The notes under the pieces were generated by a model that was not told where the DNA came from, ran no database searches, and saw only the letters and a list, made by a program, of their open reading frames with translations. 64,000 nt of DNA from Skermanella aerolata KACC 11604 (lineage in GTDB: Bacteria > Pseudomonadota > Alphaproteobacteria > Azospirillales > Azospirillaceae), in NCBI RefSeq assembly GCF_000936425.1, contig NZ_AVFK01000012.1, positions 62,001 to 126,000 of the forward strand. The letters are read 5' to 3'. The translations under genes and the position numbers were made by a program. This document shows, in pieces, positions 45,705 to 54,939 of this stretch (the first letter of the stretch is position 1; every line of letters begins with the position of its first letter).

Positions 45705-47163
45705 CTCCTACGTCTTCATCGGGGCGTTCCTGCCGATAACGCTGGTCGTCTACCGGCTGCTCTGCCTGACCGGCCACACGCGCCTGCCGTTCCTGTGGCT
45801 GGTGGTGGCGTCGCTGTTCTTCTATGGCTGGTGGAACCCGGTCCACGTCCCGCTGCTGATGGCCAGCATCATCGCGAACTATCTGCTGGGCATGAAGCTG
45901 ACCGAGCCGGGAGCCTCGGCGGCGGCGAAGCGCAGCCTGCTCGTCTTCGGGATCACCGCCAACCTCGTCGTGCTCGCCTATTTCAAGTACTCGATGTTCA
46001 TCGTGGACAATGTCGGCGCGCTGACCGGGCTGGACTTCGGCATACAGGCCGTGGTCCTGCCGCTGGGCATCTCGTTCTTCACGTTCCAGAAGGTCGCGTA
46101 CCTGGTCGACGCCGCCGAGGGCAAGGCGTCGGAATACCGGTTCCTGGACTACTGCCTGTTCGTGACCTTCTTCCCGCAGCTCATCGCCGGGCCGATCGTC
46201 CACCACCGGGAGATGATGCCGCAGTTCCGCCAGCCGGAAGCGATGCGCTTCAGCCATGCCGACTTCGCCATGGGGCTGACCTTCTTCGTCGCCGGCCTGT
46301 GGAAGAAGGTCGTGCTGGCCGACACGCTGGCCGGCTTCGCGACCCCGGTCTTCGCCGTCGCCGGAGAGCAGGCGCTGACGGCGGGGGAGGCCTGGACCGG
46401 AGCGCTGGCCTATTCGCTGCAACTCTATTTCGACTTCTCCGGCTATTCCGACATGGCGATCGGCCTTGCCCTGCTGTTCGGCATCAGGCTGCCGTTCAAC
46501 TTCGACTCGCCCTACAAGTCGGTCAACATCATCGACTTCTGGCGGCGCTGGCACATGACGCTGTCCAGGTTCCTGCGCGACTACCTTTATGTGCCGCTGG
46601 GCGGCAACCGGAAGGGCAGGGGGCGGCGCTACGTCAACTTGTTCCTGACTATGCTGATCGGCGGGCTGTGGCACGGCGCCGCCTGGACCTTCGTGATCTG
46701 GGGGGCGCTGCACGGCACGTTCCTGATCGTCAACCACGGCTGGCAGGCGCTCCGCTCGGCCCTGGGGTGGCAGTCTTCGGGCTCCGCCGCGGGGATATGG
46801 GTGGCGCGCGGCATCACCTTCCTCTGCGTGACGATCGCCTGGGTCTTCTTCCGCGCCGAGTCCGTCGGGGAAGCGATGGGGATGCTGCATGCCATGACGG
46901 GGGCGAACGGCTGGACCTCGGCGCCGCTGAACCTTGGCGACCTGTACGAGTACCGCGACCAGATCCAGATAGCACTGCTGCTGGCCCTGGCCATGATCGC
47001 TCCCAATACCCAGGAGTGGATCATGGGCGAGGGCGGGAGGCGGTTCGCCGCCGTGCCGCGCTGGCGCTTCACGCCGGTCTGGGCGGGCGTCGCCGCTGCC
47101 TGCTTCCTGTTCACCCTGACCCGCCTGTCGGCGGTGAGCGAGTTCATCTACTTCAACTTCTGA
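45694..47163 (+). CDS. MBOAT-family O-acyltransferase (AlgI-like)
   Basis: 489 residues, multi-spanning. The family signature is present: YFDFSGYSDMAIGLALLFG, PYKSVNIIDFWRRWHMTLS and the catalytic-His helix IGGLWHGAAWTFVIWG. It passes acetyl groups across the inner membrane to the SGNH partner encoded upstream, with which it overlaps by 11 bases. The ATG at 45694 begins the first membrane helix; an upstream in-frame start would add a Pro-rich leader. Confidence 0.92.
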   Translation: MLFNSYVFIGAFLPITLVVYRLLCLTGHTRLPFLWLVVASLFFYGWWNPVHVPLLMASIIANYLLGMKLTEPGASAAAKRSLLVFGITANLVVLAYFKYSMFIVDNVGALTGLDFGIQAVVLPLGISFFTFQKVAYLVDAAEGKASEYRFLDYCLFVTFFPQLIAGPIVHHREMMPQFRQPEAMRFSHADFAMGLTFFVAGLWKKVVLADTLAGFATPVFAVAGEQALTAGEAWTGALAYSLQLYFDFSGYSDMAIGLALLFGIRLPFNFDSPYKSVNIIDFWRRWHMTLSRFLRDYLYVPLGGNRKGRGRRYVNLFLTMLIGGLWHGAAWTFVIWGALHGTFLIVNHGWQALRSALGWQSSGSAAGIWVARGITFLCVTIAWVFFRAESVGEAMGMLHAMTGANGWTSAPLNLGDLYEYRDQIQIALLLALAMIAPNTQEWIMGEGGRRFAAVPRWRFTPVWAGVAAACFLFTLTRLSAVSEFIYFNF

Positions 47164-47193
47164 GCGGACGACCGGGGACCGGCGTACGGAATA

Positions 47194-47220
47194 GCGGCGG
47201 CAGGTCTGACCTGCCGCCGC
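47194..47220. terminator. Perfect 12-bp hairpin terminator between convergent genes
   Basis: GCGGCGGCAGGT (47194-47205) and ACCTGCCGCCGC (47209-47220) pair perfectly across a 3-base loop, followed by TTCGTCTTT. It lies between the MBOAT and lctP stops. Confidence 0.8.
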
Positions 47221-47249
47221 TTCGTCTTTCCATGGGCGGCCCGCAGGGC

Positions 47250-48896
47250 TTACGGGATCATCCAGGTCAGGTAGTAGGCCTGGAGCACGGTGATCACGCC
47301 GATGATCGTCACGAAGAACAGGCTGTGCTTGAGCGTGAAGCGGAACAGATCGGCTTCGCGTCCGACCAGGCCGACGGCGGCGCAGGCGACCGCGATCGAC
47401 TGGGGGGAGATCATCTTGCCGGTGACGCCGCCGGTCGTGTTGGCGGTCACCATCAGGATGTCGGACAGGCCGAGCTGCTGCGCCGTCGTCGCCTGGAGCG
47501 CTCCGAACAGGGCGTTGGACGACGTATCCGACCCGGTCAGGAATACGCCCAGCCAGCCGAGCACGGGAGAGAAGAACGGGAAGGCCTTGCCGGTGCCGGC
47601 CAGCAGAAGGGCCAGCGTCGAGGACAGGCCGGAATAGTTGGCGATGAAGGCGAAGGACAGCACCATGCCGATCGAGTAGATCGGGCGGCGGAGGTCCTTC
47701 AGCGTTTCGCCGAAGGTGGCGACCGCCGTAGCCGGCTTCATCTTCAGGAAGACGATGGAGATGATCGCGGTGATCAGGATCGCGGTGCCGGTGGCGGCGA
47801 CGAGGTCGAGCTTGTAGACGGCGTCATAGGGCTTCGGCGAGGACACGATCGGGGCGACCTTGGTCACCAGCTTGTCGAGGCCCTGGATCGGGAAGTAGAA
47901 GACGGTCGAGGCGAGCGACCCTGCCTTGGCGAACATCGCCTTGAAGGGAGCGAGGCTCCAGACGGTGACGACGGCGGTCAGCACGACGAAGGGCGACCAT
48001 GCCTTGATAACCTGGGCGCGGGTATAGTCGACCGCGGCCGGCTTGGCGTTGCTGGCTTCGTTGTCGAAGCGGAAGATGCGCTTGGGCTTCCAGACCTTCA
48101 GGAACAGGGTAAGGCTGACCAGGCTGAGCAGCGCCGAGGTGATGTCCGGCAGCTCAGGCCCGATGAAGTTGGATGTGAAGAAGACGCCGATGGCGAAGGT
48201 GAAGCCTGCCACGAACACGGCCGGCCATGTCTCCTTGACGCCGCGGACCCCGTCCATGATGAAGACGATCCAGAACGGGACGAACAGCGCCAGCAGCGGC
48301 AGCTGGCGGCCGGCCATCTGGCCGATCTTGAAGGCTTCGAGACCCGTCACCTGCCCCGCGACGATCATCGGGATACCCATGGCGCCGAAGGCGACCGGGG
48401 CGGTGTTGGCGATCAGGCACAGGCCGGCGGCGTAGAGCGGGTTGAAGCCGAGGCCGACCAGCAGGGCGGCGGTGATCGCGACGGGTGCTCCGAAGCCGGC
48501 GGCGCCTTCCAGGAACGCGCCGAACGAGAAGCCGACCAGCAGCATCTGGAGGCGCTGGTCTTCCGTGATCGAGACGACCGAGGCGCGGATGATGTCGAAC
48601 TGGCCGGTCTTGACCGTGACCTTGTACAGGAACACGGCGGTCAGGATGATCCAGGCGATCGGCCATAGGCCGTAGACGAATCCGTAGCCGGCGGCAGCCA
48701 GCGCCTGACCCACCGGCATCTCGTAGAAAACGATCGCGACCGCCAGGGCGATGGCGACGGTGATCGTCGCCGCGATGTGGCCTTTCATGCGGAGGACCGC
48801 CAGCGCCACGAAAAAGAAGATGATGGGAAGCGCCGCGACGAGCGCGGACACCCACAGATTGCCTGCGGGGTCGTAAACCTGCATCCAGGGCTGCAT
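47250..48896 (-). CDS. lctP: L-lactate permease LctP/LldP
   Basis: 548 residues with about 12-14 membrane helices. Family hallmarks are [20 protein letters not shown] and [14 protein letters not shown], which match the LctP (PF02652) motifs. It imports lactate (and often glycolate) by proton symport. It is divergent from an FCD-type gene and a D-lactate-dehydrogenase-type gene, forming a lactate-use locus; the operator-like sequence at 48982-49000 is in its upstream region. Confidence 0.94.
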   Translation of the reverse strand: MQPWMQVYDPAGNLWVSALVAALPIIFFFVALAVLRMKGHIAATITVAIALAVAIVFYEMPVGQALAAAGYGFVYGLWPIAWIILTAVFLYKVTVKTGQFDIIRASVVSITEDQRLQMLLVGFSFGAFLEGAAGFGAPVAITAALLVGLGFNPLYAAGLCLIANTAPVAFGAMGIPMIVAGQVTGLEAFKIGQMAGRQLPLLALFVPFWIVFIMDGVRGVKETWPAVFVAGFTFAIGVFFTSNFIGPELPDITSALLSLVSLTLFLKVWKPKRIFRFDNEASNAKPAAVDYTRAQVIKAWSPFVVLTAVVTVWSLAPFKAMFAKAGSLASTVFYFPIQGLDKLVTKVAPIVSSPKPYDAVYKLDLVAATGTAILITAIISIVFLKMKPATAVATFGETLKDLRRPIYSIGMVLSFAFIANYSGLSSTLALLLAGTGKAFPFFSPVLGWLGVFLTGSDTSSNALFGALQATTAQQLGLSDILMVTANTTGGVTGKMISPQSIAVACAAVGLVGREADLFRFTLKHSLFFVTIIGVITVLQAYYLTWMIP

Positions 48897-48981
48897 ATCG
48901 TTTCCACTCCGGATTGCCGCGGCGGCGCCCGATCAGGCGCTCGACGGCCATTCGATGATTTTTATTTCCACGTCGCCGGCT

Positions 48982-49000
48982 TTGGTAAACTTATTAGACC
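48982..49000. promoter_or_regulatory. Operator-like sequence ahead of lctP (site A)
   Basis: TTGGTAAACTTATTAGACC, between divergent lctP and the FCD gene. It agrees at 14 of 19 positions with site B at 49734-49752. The TTGGY...RCC outline resembles FadR/LldR-type GntR operators. Confidence 0.45.
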
Positions 49001-49074
49001 GACAATCTGTAGGGTGGATAATTTAAATGCCGTGATCTTGTAAATCGAAAAATGCATCTCAGGAGGTGTCGCAA

Positions 49075-49710
49075 TTGTCGCAGGTGTTGAAGGCAGGTGC
49101 CCGGGTCCGGTATCGTCGCGGCATGAACACAGCGCCCGAAGACCCCGAAGATACTGAAGAAAACGCAGCCAAGGCCGACCCGCTCGCCCGGCTGCTCCAG
49201 TGCCATCCCGAGACCGCCTTCGACTATCTGGAGTTCCGCCGGATGATGGCGGGACCGGCGGCGGCCTTCGCGGCGGAGCGGGGTACGCCCGCTGATATCG
49301 AGAAGCTGGGCGCCTGCCTGCGCCAGATGGAGGAGGCTCACGGGCTCGACGACCCGTCGCAGGAAGCGGCGGCCGACGCCGCCTTCCACCTCGCGATCTA
49401 CGAGGCGTCTCACAACGAGGTGCTGATCCGGATCATGCAGCAGTTCATCAGGATGATGAGCGAGGATGTCTTCTACGAGCGGACCAGCCTGTATCAGCGC
49501 CGGGGCGTGCGGGACAGCTTTCTACGCCAGCATCAGGCGATCTATCACGCCATCGCCGCCGGCAACCCGGAAGCGGCGCGCGCGACGGCCGACGCCCACC
49601 TCGCGTCGACCATGGAAGCGCTGCGGGAGGCGCAACGGGCGGATGCGCGGCTAGAAGTCGCACTTCGCCGCCAGCAGGGCGCGAAACTGGTCACCGGTAA
49701 GCCGAAATGA
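49075..49710 (+). CDS. LldR/GntR-type FCD-domain protein lacking the DNA-binding domain
   Basis: 211 residues. The segment from about residue 35 on (DPLARLLQCHPETAFDYLEF, FHLAIYEASHNEVLIRIM, RQHQAIYHAIAAGNPEAARA) is a full FCD ligand-binding domain of the lactate/pyruvate regulator group, with the His and Asp positions that bind metal or carboxylate. The usual 70-residue N-terminal winged helix is missing: only about 35 unrelated residues precede the FCD region. A TTG at 49075 lies 8 bases after a perfect AGGAGG, so translation should start there; an ATG at 49123 has no ribosome site. Confidence 0.75.
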   Translation: MSQVLKAGARVRYRRGMNTAPEDPEDTEENAAKADPLARLLQCHPETAFDYLEFRRMMAGPAAAFAAERGTPADIEKLGACLRQMEEAHGLDDPSQEAAADAAFHLAIYEASHNEVLIRIMQQFIRMMSEDVFYERTSLYQRRGVRDSFLRQHQAIYHAIAAGNPEAARATADAHLASTMEALREAQRADARLEVALRRQQGAKLVTGKPK

Positions 49711-49733
49711 CCCTGCGCCACACCAACGGGAAT

Positions 49734-49752
49734 TTGGCAAACTAATTTTGCC
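49734..49752. promoter_or_regulatory. Operator-like palindrome ahead of the D-lactate dehydrogenase gene (site B)
   Basis: TTGGCAAACTAATTTTGCC contains the inverted repeat GGCAAA, 5 bases, TTTGCC. It matches site A at 48982-49000 in 14 of 19 positions, which suggests one regulator for both promoters. Confidence 0.5.
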
Positions 49753-49873
49753 GCTTTACTAAACGGGTCAACTTGTCGTACCCCCTTGCGGCAGCGGTCT
49801 CCATCGAAGGACCGCACGGTGAGGAAACACGCGGCCGGAATCATCCGTCCGACAGCTACAAGGGTGTCGCGGC

Positions 49874-52735
49874 ATGCCTGATGGAACGTCATCCGATACG
49901 GTGGTACGCGGGTCCGGCGCCTATGCCGGCGCCATCCGGGAATTCACCGGCCTCTTCGGTTCCGATCGCGTCGTCCGCGATCCCTTGAGGCTGCTGGCCT
50001 ACGGAACGGATGCCAGCTTCTACCGGCTGATCCCCCAGGTCGTCGTCAAGGTCGAGAGCGAGGCGGAGGTGCTGGCCGTGCTGGCCGCCTGCCGCCGCGA
50101 CGGGTTGCCCGTCACCTTCCGCGCCGCCGGCACCAGCCTGTCCGGCCAGGCGGTCAGCGACAGCGTGCTGATGATGCTGGGCGAGAAGTGGGACCGGGTC
50201 ACCGTCGAGAAGGCCGGTGCGCTGGTCCGGCTTCAGCCGGGCGTGCTGGGCGCCGACGCCAACCGGCGGCTGGCAAGCCATGCCCGCAAGATCGGTCCCG
50301 ACCCGGCTTCCATCGACAGCGCCAAGATCGGCGGCATCGCCGCCAACAACTCGTCCGGCATGTGCTGCGGCACGTCCGACAACAGCTACAAGACGCTGGT
50401 TTCCATGCGCCTGCTGCTGGCCGACGGGACGCTGGTCGATACCGGAGACGCCGACAGCGTCGCCCGCTTCCGGACCAGCCACCGCGACCTGCTCGGCAAG
50501 CTGGACGAGCTTGGCCGGGCGACCCGGGCCGATGAAACGCTGGCGCGGCGCATCCGCGACAAGTTCGCGATCAAGAACACCACCGGCTACAGCATCAACG
50601 CCCTGGTCGACTTCGAAGACCCGCTGGAGATCCTCCAGCACCTGATGATCGGGTCGGAAGGCACGCTGGGCTTCATCGCCGAGATCACCTACCGCACCGT
50701 GCCCGAGCACGCCCACAAGGCCAGCGCCCTGCTGCTGTTTCCCGATATCGGGGAAGCCTGCCGCGCGGTGGCGCTGCTGAAGGCGACCCCGGTCGCCGCG
50801 GTCGAGCTGATGGACCGGCCGGCGCTCCGCTCGGTCGAGGACAAGCCGGGCATGCCGGCGGCGATCCGGGGCCTGGGCGACGGCGTCACGGCACTGCTGG
50901 TGGAAGTCCGGGGCGAGGACGCGGCGGAGTTGAACGCCCGGATATCCCAGGTATCCGCCGTGCTCGGCGGCGTCGAGACGCTGGCGCCCGCCGCCTTCAC
51001 GTCCGATCCGGACGAGTTCGGCAAGCTGTGGAAGATCCGCAAGGGCCTGTTCCCCGCCGTCGGCGCGGTCCGCCGCGCCGGGACCACCGTCATCATCGAG
51101 GACGTCGCCTTCCGGATCGCCGATCTGGCCGCCGCCACGCTGGACCTCCAGACGCTGTTCGAGAAGCACGGCTACCATGAGGCGATCATCTTCGGCCACG
51201 CCCTGGACGGCAACCTGCACTTCGTCTTCACCCAGGACTTCGCCATCGATGCCGAGGTCGAGCGCTACGCCGCCTTCATGGACGACGTCTGCAAGCTGGT
51301 GGTGGACAAATACGACGGTTCGCTGAAGGCGGAGCACGGCACCGGCCGCAACATGGCCCCTTTCGTGGAGATGGAGTGGGGGCGCGACGCCTACCGGCTG
51401 ATGCGGTCGATCAAGGACCTGCTCGACCCGGACGGCATCCTGAACCCCGGCGTCATCATCTGCGACGACCCCCAGGCCCATCTGAAGGACCTGAAGCCGC
51501 TGCCCAAGGCCGACCCGCTGGTCGATACCTGCATCGAATGCGGCTTCTGCGAGCGCATGTGCCCCTCGGCGGGACTGACGCTGACGCCGCGCCAGCGCAT
51601 CGTCGGCTGGCGCGAGATCTCGCACCTGTCCGACACCGGGACCGATCCGGAGCGGGAAGCCGGCCTCCGCACCCTCTACGATTACCAGGGGCTGGAGACC
51701 TGCGCCGCCTGCGGCCTCTGCGCCACCGCCTGTCCGGTCGGGATCGAAACGGGACTGCTGACCAAGGCGCTGCGGGGACGCCGGCAATCGACGCTGGGCC
51801 ACCGGATCGCCGGGATCGCTGGCCGCCACTTCGGCGGCGCGCTGGCCGCCGCCCGCTTCGGCTTAGGCGCGGTGGCGTTGTCCAACCGGACGCTGGGACC
51901 GGCGGCGACGCGCCGTCTGGCCGACTACGGCCGGCGCATTTCGAGCGGGCGACTGCCGAAGATCGGACCGGCGCTGCCGGGTCCGGCGAGCCTGCCGGCG
52001 GCGGGGCAGGGCGATGCCTCCGGCACGCCCGTCATCTACCTGCCGAGTTGCGCCAACCGGACCTTCGGCGCGTCGCCCGGAGCACCCGAAACCGATGCGG
52101 TGCCGGATCGCCTGGTGTCGCTGATGGTCAAGGCCGGCTATCGCCCGATCTTCCCGGACGGCCTTGCCGGCCTGTGCTGCGGACAGGCGTTCGAGAGCAA
52201 GGGATTGGACCGGGAGGCCGACGCCAAGACGGCGGAGCTGGCAGCGGCGGTGATCGCCGTCGACGACTACGGGCGCATCCCGGTCGTCATGGATGCGTCC
52301 GCCTGCACGCTGCGCCTGAAGAAGATGCTGGCGGGACGGGTGACCGTGCTGGACAGCATCGAGTTCCTGCACGACCACGCGATGCCCCGGCTGGAAGTAG
52401 TCGCGAAGCAGGCCGAACCGGTGCTGGTCCACGTCAACTGCTCGGCCCAGCGCCTGGGCCTCGGCGACAAGATCGTCGGCCTCGCAAGGGCGTGCGCCGA
52501 GACGGTCGTCGTGCCGGAAGGCGTCGGCTGCTGCGGCTTCGCGGGCGACAAGGGCTTCTCGACCCCGGAGCTGAACGACCACGCGCTCCGGCGCCTGCCC
52601 GATGCGGTGCCTGCCGGCTGCGAAGGCGGCTACTCGTCGAACCGGACCTGCGAGATCGGCCTGTCGGACCATTCCGGCGTTCCGTACCGGTCCATCGTCT
52701 ATCTTGTGGATAGGGTGACCCGCCGGCGGCCCTGA
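49874..52735 (+). CDS. FAD/Fe-S D-lactate dehydrogenase-type oxidoreductase
   Basis: 953 residues with three modules: a PCMH-type FAD-binding domain (about 35-270, with TFRAAGTSLSGQAVSD), the FAD-oxidase C-terminal domain (about 270-530, HALDGNLHFVF and KAEHGTGRNMAP), and two [4Fe-4S] motifs (C553IECGFCERMCP and CAACGLCATACP near 613-624). CCG-type heterodisulfide-reductase-like cysteines follow (GVGCCGFAG). This layout is that of quinone-linked D-lactate or D-2-hydroxyacid dehydrogenases. Location beside lctP supports lactate. It acts at the inner membrane face and feeds electrons to the respiratory chain. Confidence 0.9.
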   Translation: MPDGTSSDTVVRGSGAYAGAIREFTGLFGSDRVVRDPLRLLAYGTDASFYRLIPQVVVKVESEAEVLAVLAACRRDGLPVTFRAAGTSLSGQAVSDSVLMMLGEKWDRVTVEKAGALVRLQPGVLGADANRRLASHARKIGPDPASIDSAKIGGIAANNSSGMCCGTSDNSYKTLVSMRLLLADGTLVDTGDADSVARFRTSHRDLLGKLDELGRATRADETLARRIRDKFAIKNTTGYSINALVDFEDPLEILQHLMIGSEGTLGFIAEITYRTVPEHAHKASALLLFPDIGEACRAVALLKATPVAAVELMDRPALRSVEDKPGMPAAIRGLGDGVTALLVEVRGEDAAELNARISQVSAVLGGVETLAPAAFTSDPDEFGKLWKIRKGLFPAVGAVRRAGTTVIIEDVAFRIADLAAATLDLQTLFEKHGYHEAIIFGHALDGNLHFVFTQDFAIDAEVERYAAFMDDVCKLVVDKYDGSLKAEHGTGRNMAPFVEMEWGRDAYRLMRSIKDLLDPDGILNPGVIICDDPQAHLKDLKPLPKADPLVDTCIECGFCERMCPSAGLTLTPRQRIVGWREISHLSDTGTDPEREAGLRTLYDYQGLETCAACGLCATACPVGIETGLLTKALRGRRQSTLGHRIAGIAGRHFGGALAAARFGLGAVALSNRTLGPAATRRLADYGRRISSGRLPKIGPALPGPASLPAAGQGDASGTPVIYLPSCANRTFGASPGAPETDAVPDRLVSLMVKAGYRPIFPDGLAGLCCGQAFESKGLDREADAKTAELAAAVIAVDDYGRIPVVMDASACTLRLKKMLAGRVTVLDSIEFLHDHAMPRLEVVAKQAEPVLVHVNCSAQRLGLGDKIVGLARACAETVVVPEGVGCCGFAGDKGFSTPELNDHALRRLPDAVPAGCEGGYSSNRTCEIGLSDHSGVPYRSIVYLVDRVTRRRP

Positions 52736-52776
52736 TCTCCCTTGATCAAACCGGAGCGACCTGCGATCCATGGAGG

Positions 52777-53679
52777 ATGCTGACCTTACGGCAAATCGAG
52801 GTGATCCGGGCCGTCATGGTCGCCGGCACGATCAACGGAGCGGCGAAGCTGCTCAACGTGTCGGCGCCCGGCATCAGCCGCCTGATGAAGTACACGGAGA
52901 AGTCGCTGGGCATACGGTTGTTCGACCGGCGCCACGGCCGCTACGTGCCGGCCGGCGAGGCCAGCGACGTCTTCAGCCAGATCAACGCCGTCTACAAGAA
53001 GGTCGAGGACCTTCAGTTCACGGTGAAGCGGCTTGAGAGCGGCCACGGATCGGAGCTGAAGATCGCGTCGGTCCCCAGCATCGCCAACATGATGGTCCCG
53101 CGGGCGATCGAGCGAATCGTAGCCAAGCATCCCGGCCTGCTGATCGATGTCGATATCCTGAAGATCGAGGAAGCGCTGGACTACCTCCTGCTGGAAAAGG
53201 GGGAGATCGTCGCGATGAGCTACAAGGTCGATCACCCCTCGCTGGACTGCATCGCGCTGGCGCGCGGCAAGCTGCTCTGCATCACGCCGCCCGATCACCC
53301 GCTGGCGGAGCGCGGGTCCGTTTCCGCCGAAGATATCGCGCGCTACCCGCTGATCGGCATCGATCCCAACGACCCCTATGGCCGCATCATGGCCGATATC
53401 TTCGAGCGGCGCGGCCTGTCCTATACCATGCCGATCCGCGCCCGTTTCGGCACGACGGTCTGCCGGCTGGTCGGCGCTGGACTGGGGATCGCGGTGATCG
53501 ACCAGTTCACCGTGGCCCACGACGCGGTACCCGGCATCCGCCTGCTCGACATCGACGAACCGACCGCCTTCGACACCTATGTCGCGGTCAAGGCGGAACG
53601 CGGGCTGTCGAGCTTCGCCGAAAGCTTCATCGCCCTGCTGCGGGCCGAAATGACGGCGGTCGTCAAGCCCGCAAGTTAA
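52777..53679 (+). CDS. LysR-family transcriptional regulator
   Basis: 300 residues. The N-terminal winged HTH is TLRQIEVIRAVMVAGTINGA, AKLLNVSAPGISRLMKYTEK (about 3-60), followed by a type 2 periplasmic-binding effector domain (about 90-295). The effector is not readable; relatives often respond to amino acids or opines. It lies between the lactate dehydrogenase gene and a TRAP binding-protein gene and may control either. The ribosome site GGAGG sits very close to the ATG. Confidence 0.87.
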   Translation: MLTLRQIEVIRAVMVAGTINGAAKLLNVSAPGISRLMKYTEKSLGIRLFDRRHGRYVPAGEASDVFSQINAVYKKVEDLQFTVKRLESGHGSELKIASVPSIANMMVPRAIERIVAKHPGLLIDVDILKIEEALDYLLLEKGEIVAMSYKVDHPSLDCIALARGKLLCITPPDHPLAERGSVSAEDIARYPLIGIDPNDPYGRIMADIFERRGLSYTMPIRARFGTTVCRLVGAGLGIAVIDQFTVAHDAVPGIRLLDIDEPTAFDTYVAVKAERGLSSFAESFIALLRAEMTAVVKPAS

Positions 53680-53812
53680 CATCATGTTCATCCGGACCGA
53701 TATCTTGGTATTTGACGTTAACGGCCCGCCTGCGCATTCTCCGCTCAACAGAACGAGTTGTATAGTCAACCATGCCGCTCCCAAAGAAGCGGACAGCGAA
53801 GGAGGAAACGCC

Positions 53813-54832
53813 TTGAAAACACTTTCATCCAAGATCCTTGCCGGTCTCCTGGTTCCCGGCATCATGCTGCTGGCCGGCGCCGCCGGTGCCGCCGACATCC
53901 AGAAGCGGACCCTGAAGTTCCCGTCCGCCAGCAACAAGGGGCATCCGCAAGTCCTGGGCGTCCAGAAGTTCGCCGATCTGGTGTCGGAGAAGAGCGGCGG
54001 CAAGATCACCGTCAAGCCGTTTCCCGGCGGCGTGCTGGGTGCTGACCTCCAGACCGTTTCCGCCATGCAGGGCGGCACCGTCGACCTGACCGTCATGAAC
54101 GCCAGCCTGCTGGCCGGCAACGTCAAGGAGATGGCCGTCCTCGACTTCCCCTACATGTTCAACACGGCGGCGGAAGCCGATGCCGTGCTGGACGGTCCGG
54201 TCGGACGCAAGCTGCTGGACAAGCTACCGGAAAAGGGGCTGGTCGGTTTGGCGTACTGGGACCTGGGTTTCCGCGAGATGCACGGCAACAAGCGCCCGAT
54301 CACCAAGGCCGAAGACCTCCAGGGCCTGAAGATGCGCGTCATCCCGACGCCGATCTACGTCGAGTTCATGAACGCCGTCGGCGCCAACGCGGTCCCGATG
54401 CCCTTCACGGAAACCTATACCGCCCTGGAGACCGGCGCCGTCGACGGCATGACCAACCCGCTGCTGAACATCATGGACGGCAAGTTCAACGAGGTCTCCA
54501 AATACCTCAGCCTGACCAACCACATGTATACGCCGCAGGCGGTCATCGCGAGCAAGAAGCTGTGGGACAAGCTGTCGGAGGACGAGCGCAAGATCCTTCA
54601 GGAAGCCGCGACGGAAGCGACGGTCTACCAGCGTCAGGTCGCGCGCGAGCAGGCGGAAAAGGCGCTGGACGAGATCGCGAAGTCCGGCATGACGATCAAC
54701 GAACTCCCGCCGGAGGAGATCGCCAAGCTGCGCGAAAAGGCCGGTCCGGTGATCGAGAAGTTCCGCAAGGAGATCGGCGAGGAACTGGTGACGGAGCTTT
54801 ACGCCGAGATCGACAAGGTTCGGAAGCAGTAG
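53813..54832 (+). CDS. TRAP transporter substrate-binding protein (DctP family), orphan
   Basis: 339 residues. A signal peptide ends near residue 25 (GAAGAAD). The DctP fold shows TLKFPSASNKGHPQVLGVQK, GFREMHGNKRPI and LKMRVIPTPIYVEFMNAVGA, with the conserved Arg318-type carboxylate-binding Arg in KMRV. It should bind an organic acid in the periplasm. The start is the TTG at 53813, just after GGAGGA. No DctQ or DctM membrane gene follows, so it must share a permease encoded elsewhere or act in sensing. Confidence 0.88.
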   Translation: MKTLSSKILAGLLVPGIMLLAGAAGAADIQKRTLKFPSASNKGHPQVLGVQKFADLVSEKSGGKITVKPFPGGVLGADLQTVSAMQGGTVDLTVMNASLLAGNVKEMAVLDFPYMFNTAAEADAVLDGPVGRKLLDKLPEKGLVGLAYWDLGFREMHGNKRPITKAEDLQGLKMRVIPTPIYVEFMNAVGANAVPMPFTETYTALETGAVDGMTNPLLNIMDGKFNEVSKYLSLTNHMYTPQAVIASKKLWDKLSEDERKILQEAATEATVYQRQVAREQAEKALDEIAKSGMTINELPPEEIAKLREKAGPVIEKFRKEIGEELVTELYAEIDKVRKQ

Positions 54833-54883
54833 ACCGGAAGTCGTTCCGTATCTCGGCGAGCGTGGGAGAGAATGACGCTTGCC

Positions 54884-54927
54884 GCATCAAGATAGCAGGA
54901 CCATACTAAGTCGTGCGATCTTGATGC
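54884..54927. promoter_or_regulatory. Inverted repeat upstream of the toxin-antitoxin pair
   Basis: GCATCAAGAT (54884-54893) and ATCTTGATGC (54918-54927) are perfect reverse complements separated by 24 bases, ending 12 bases before the antitoxin start. It is a likely operator for autoregulation. Confidence 0.55.
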
Positions 54928-54939
54928 GAGGATAGGGTC

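Noticed and set aside
45795-48668. A 957-codon open frame on the + strand across MBOAT and lctP
   Set aside because: It runs in a wrong frame through the MBOAT gene, passes a strong terminator and then antisense to lctP; the product is low-complexity.
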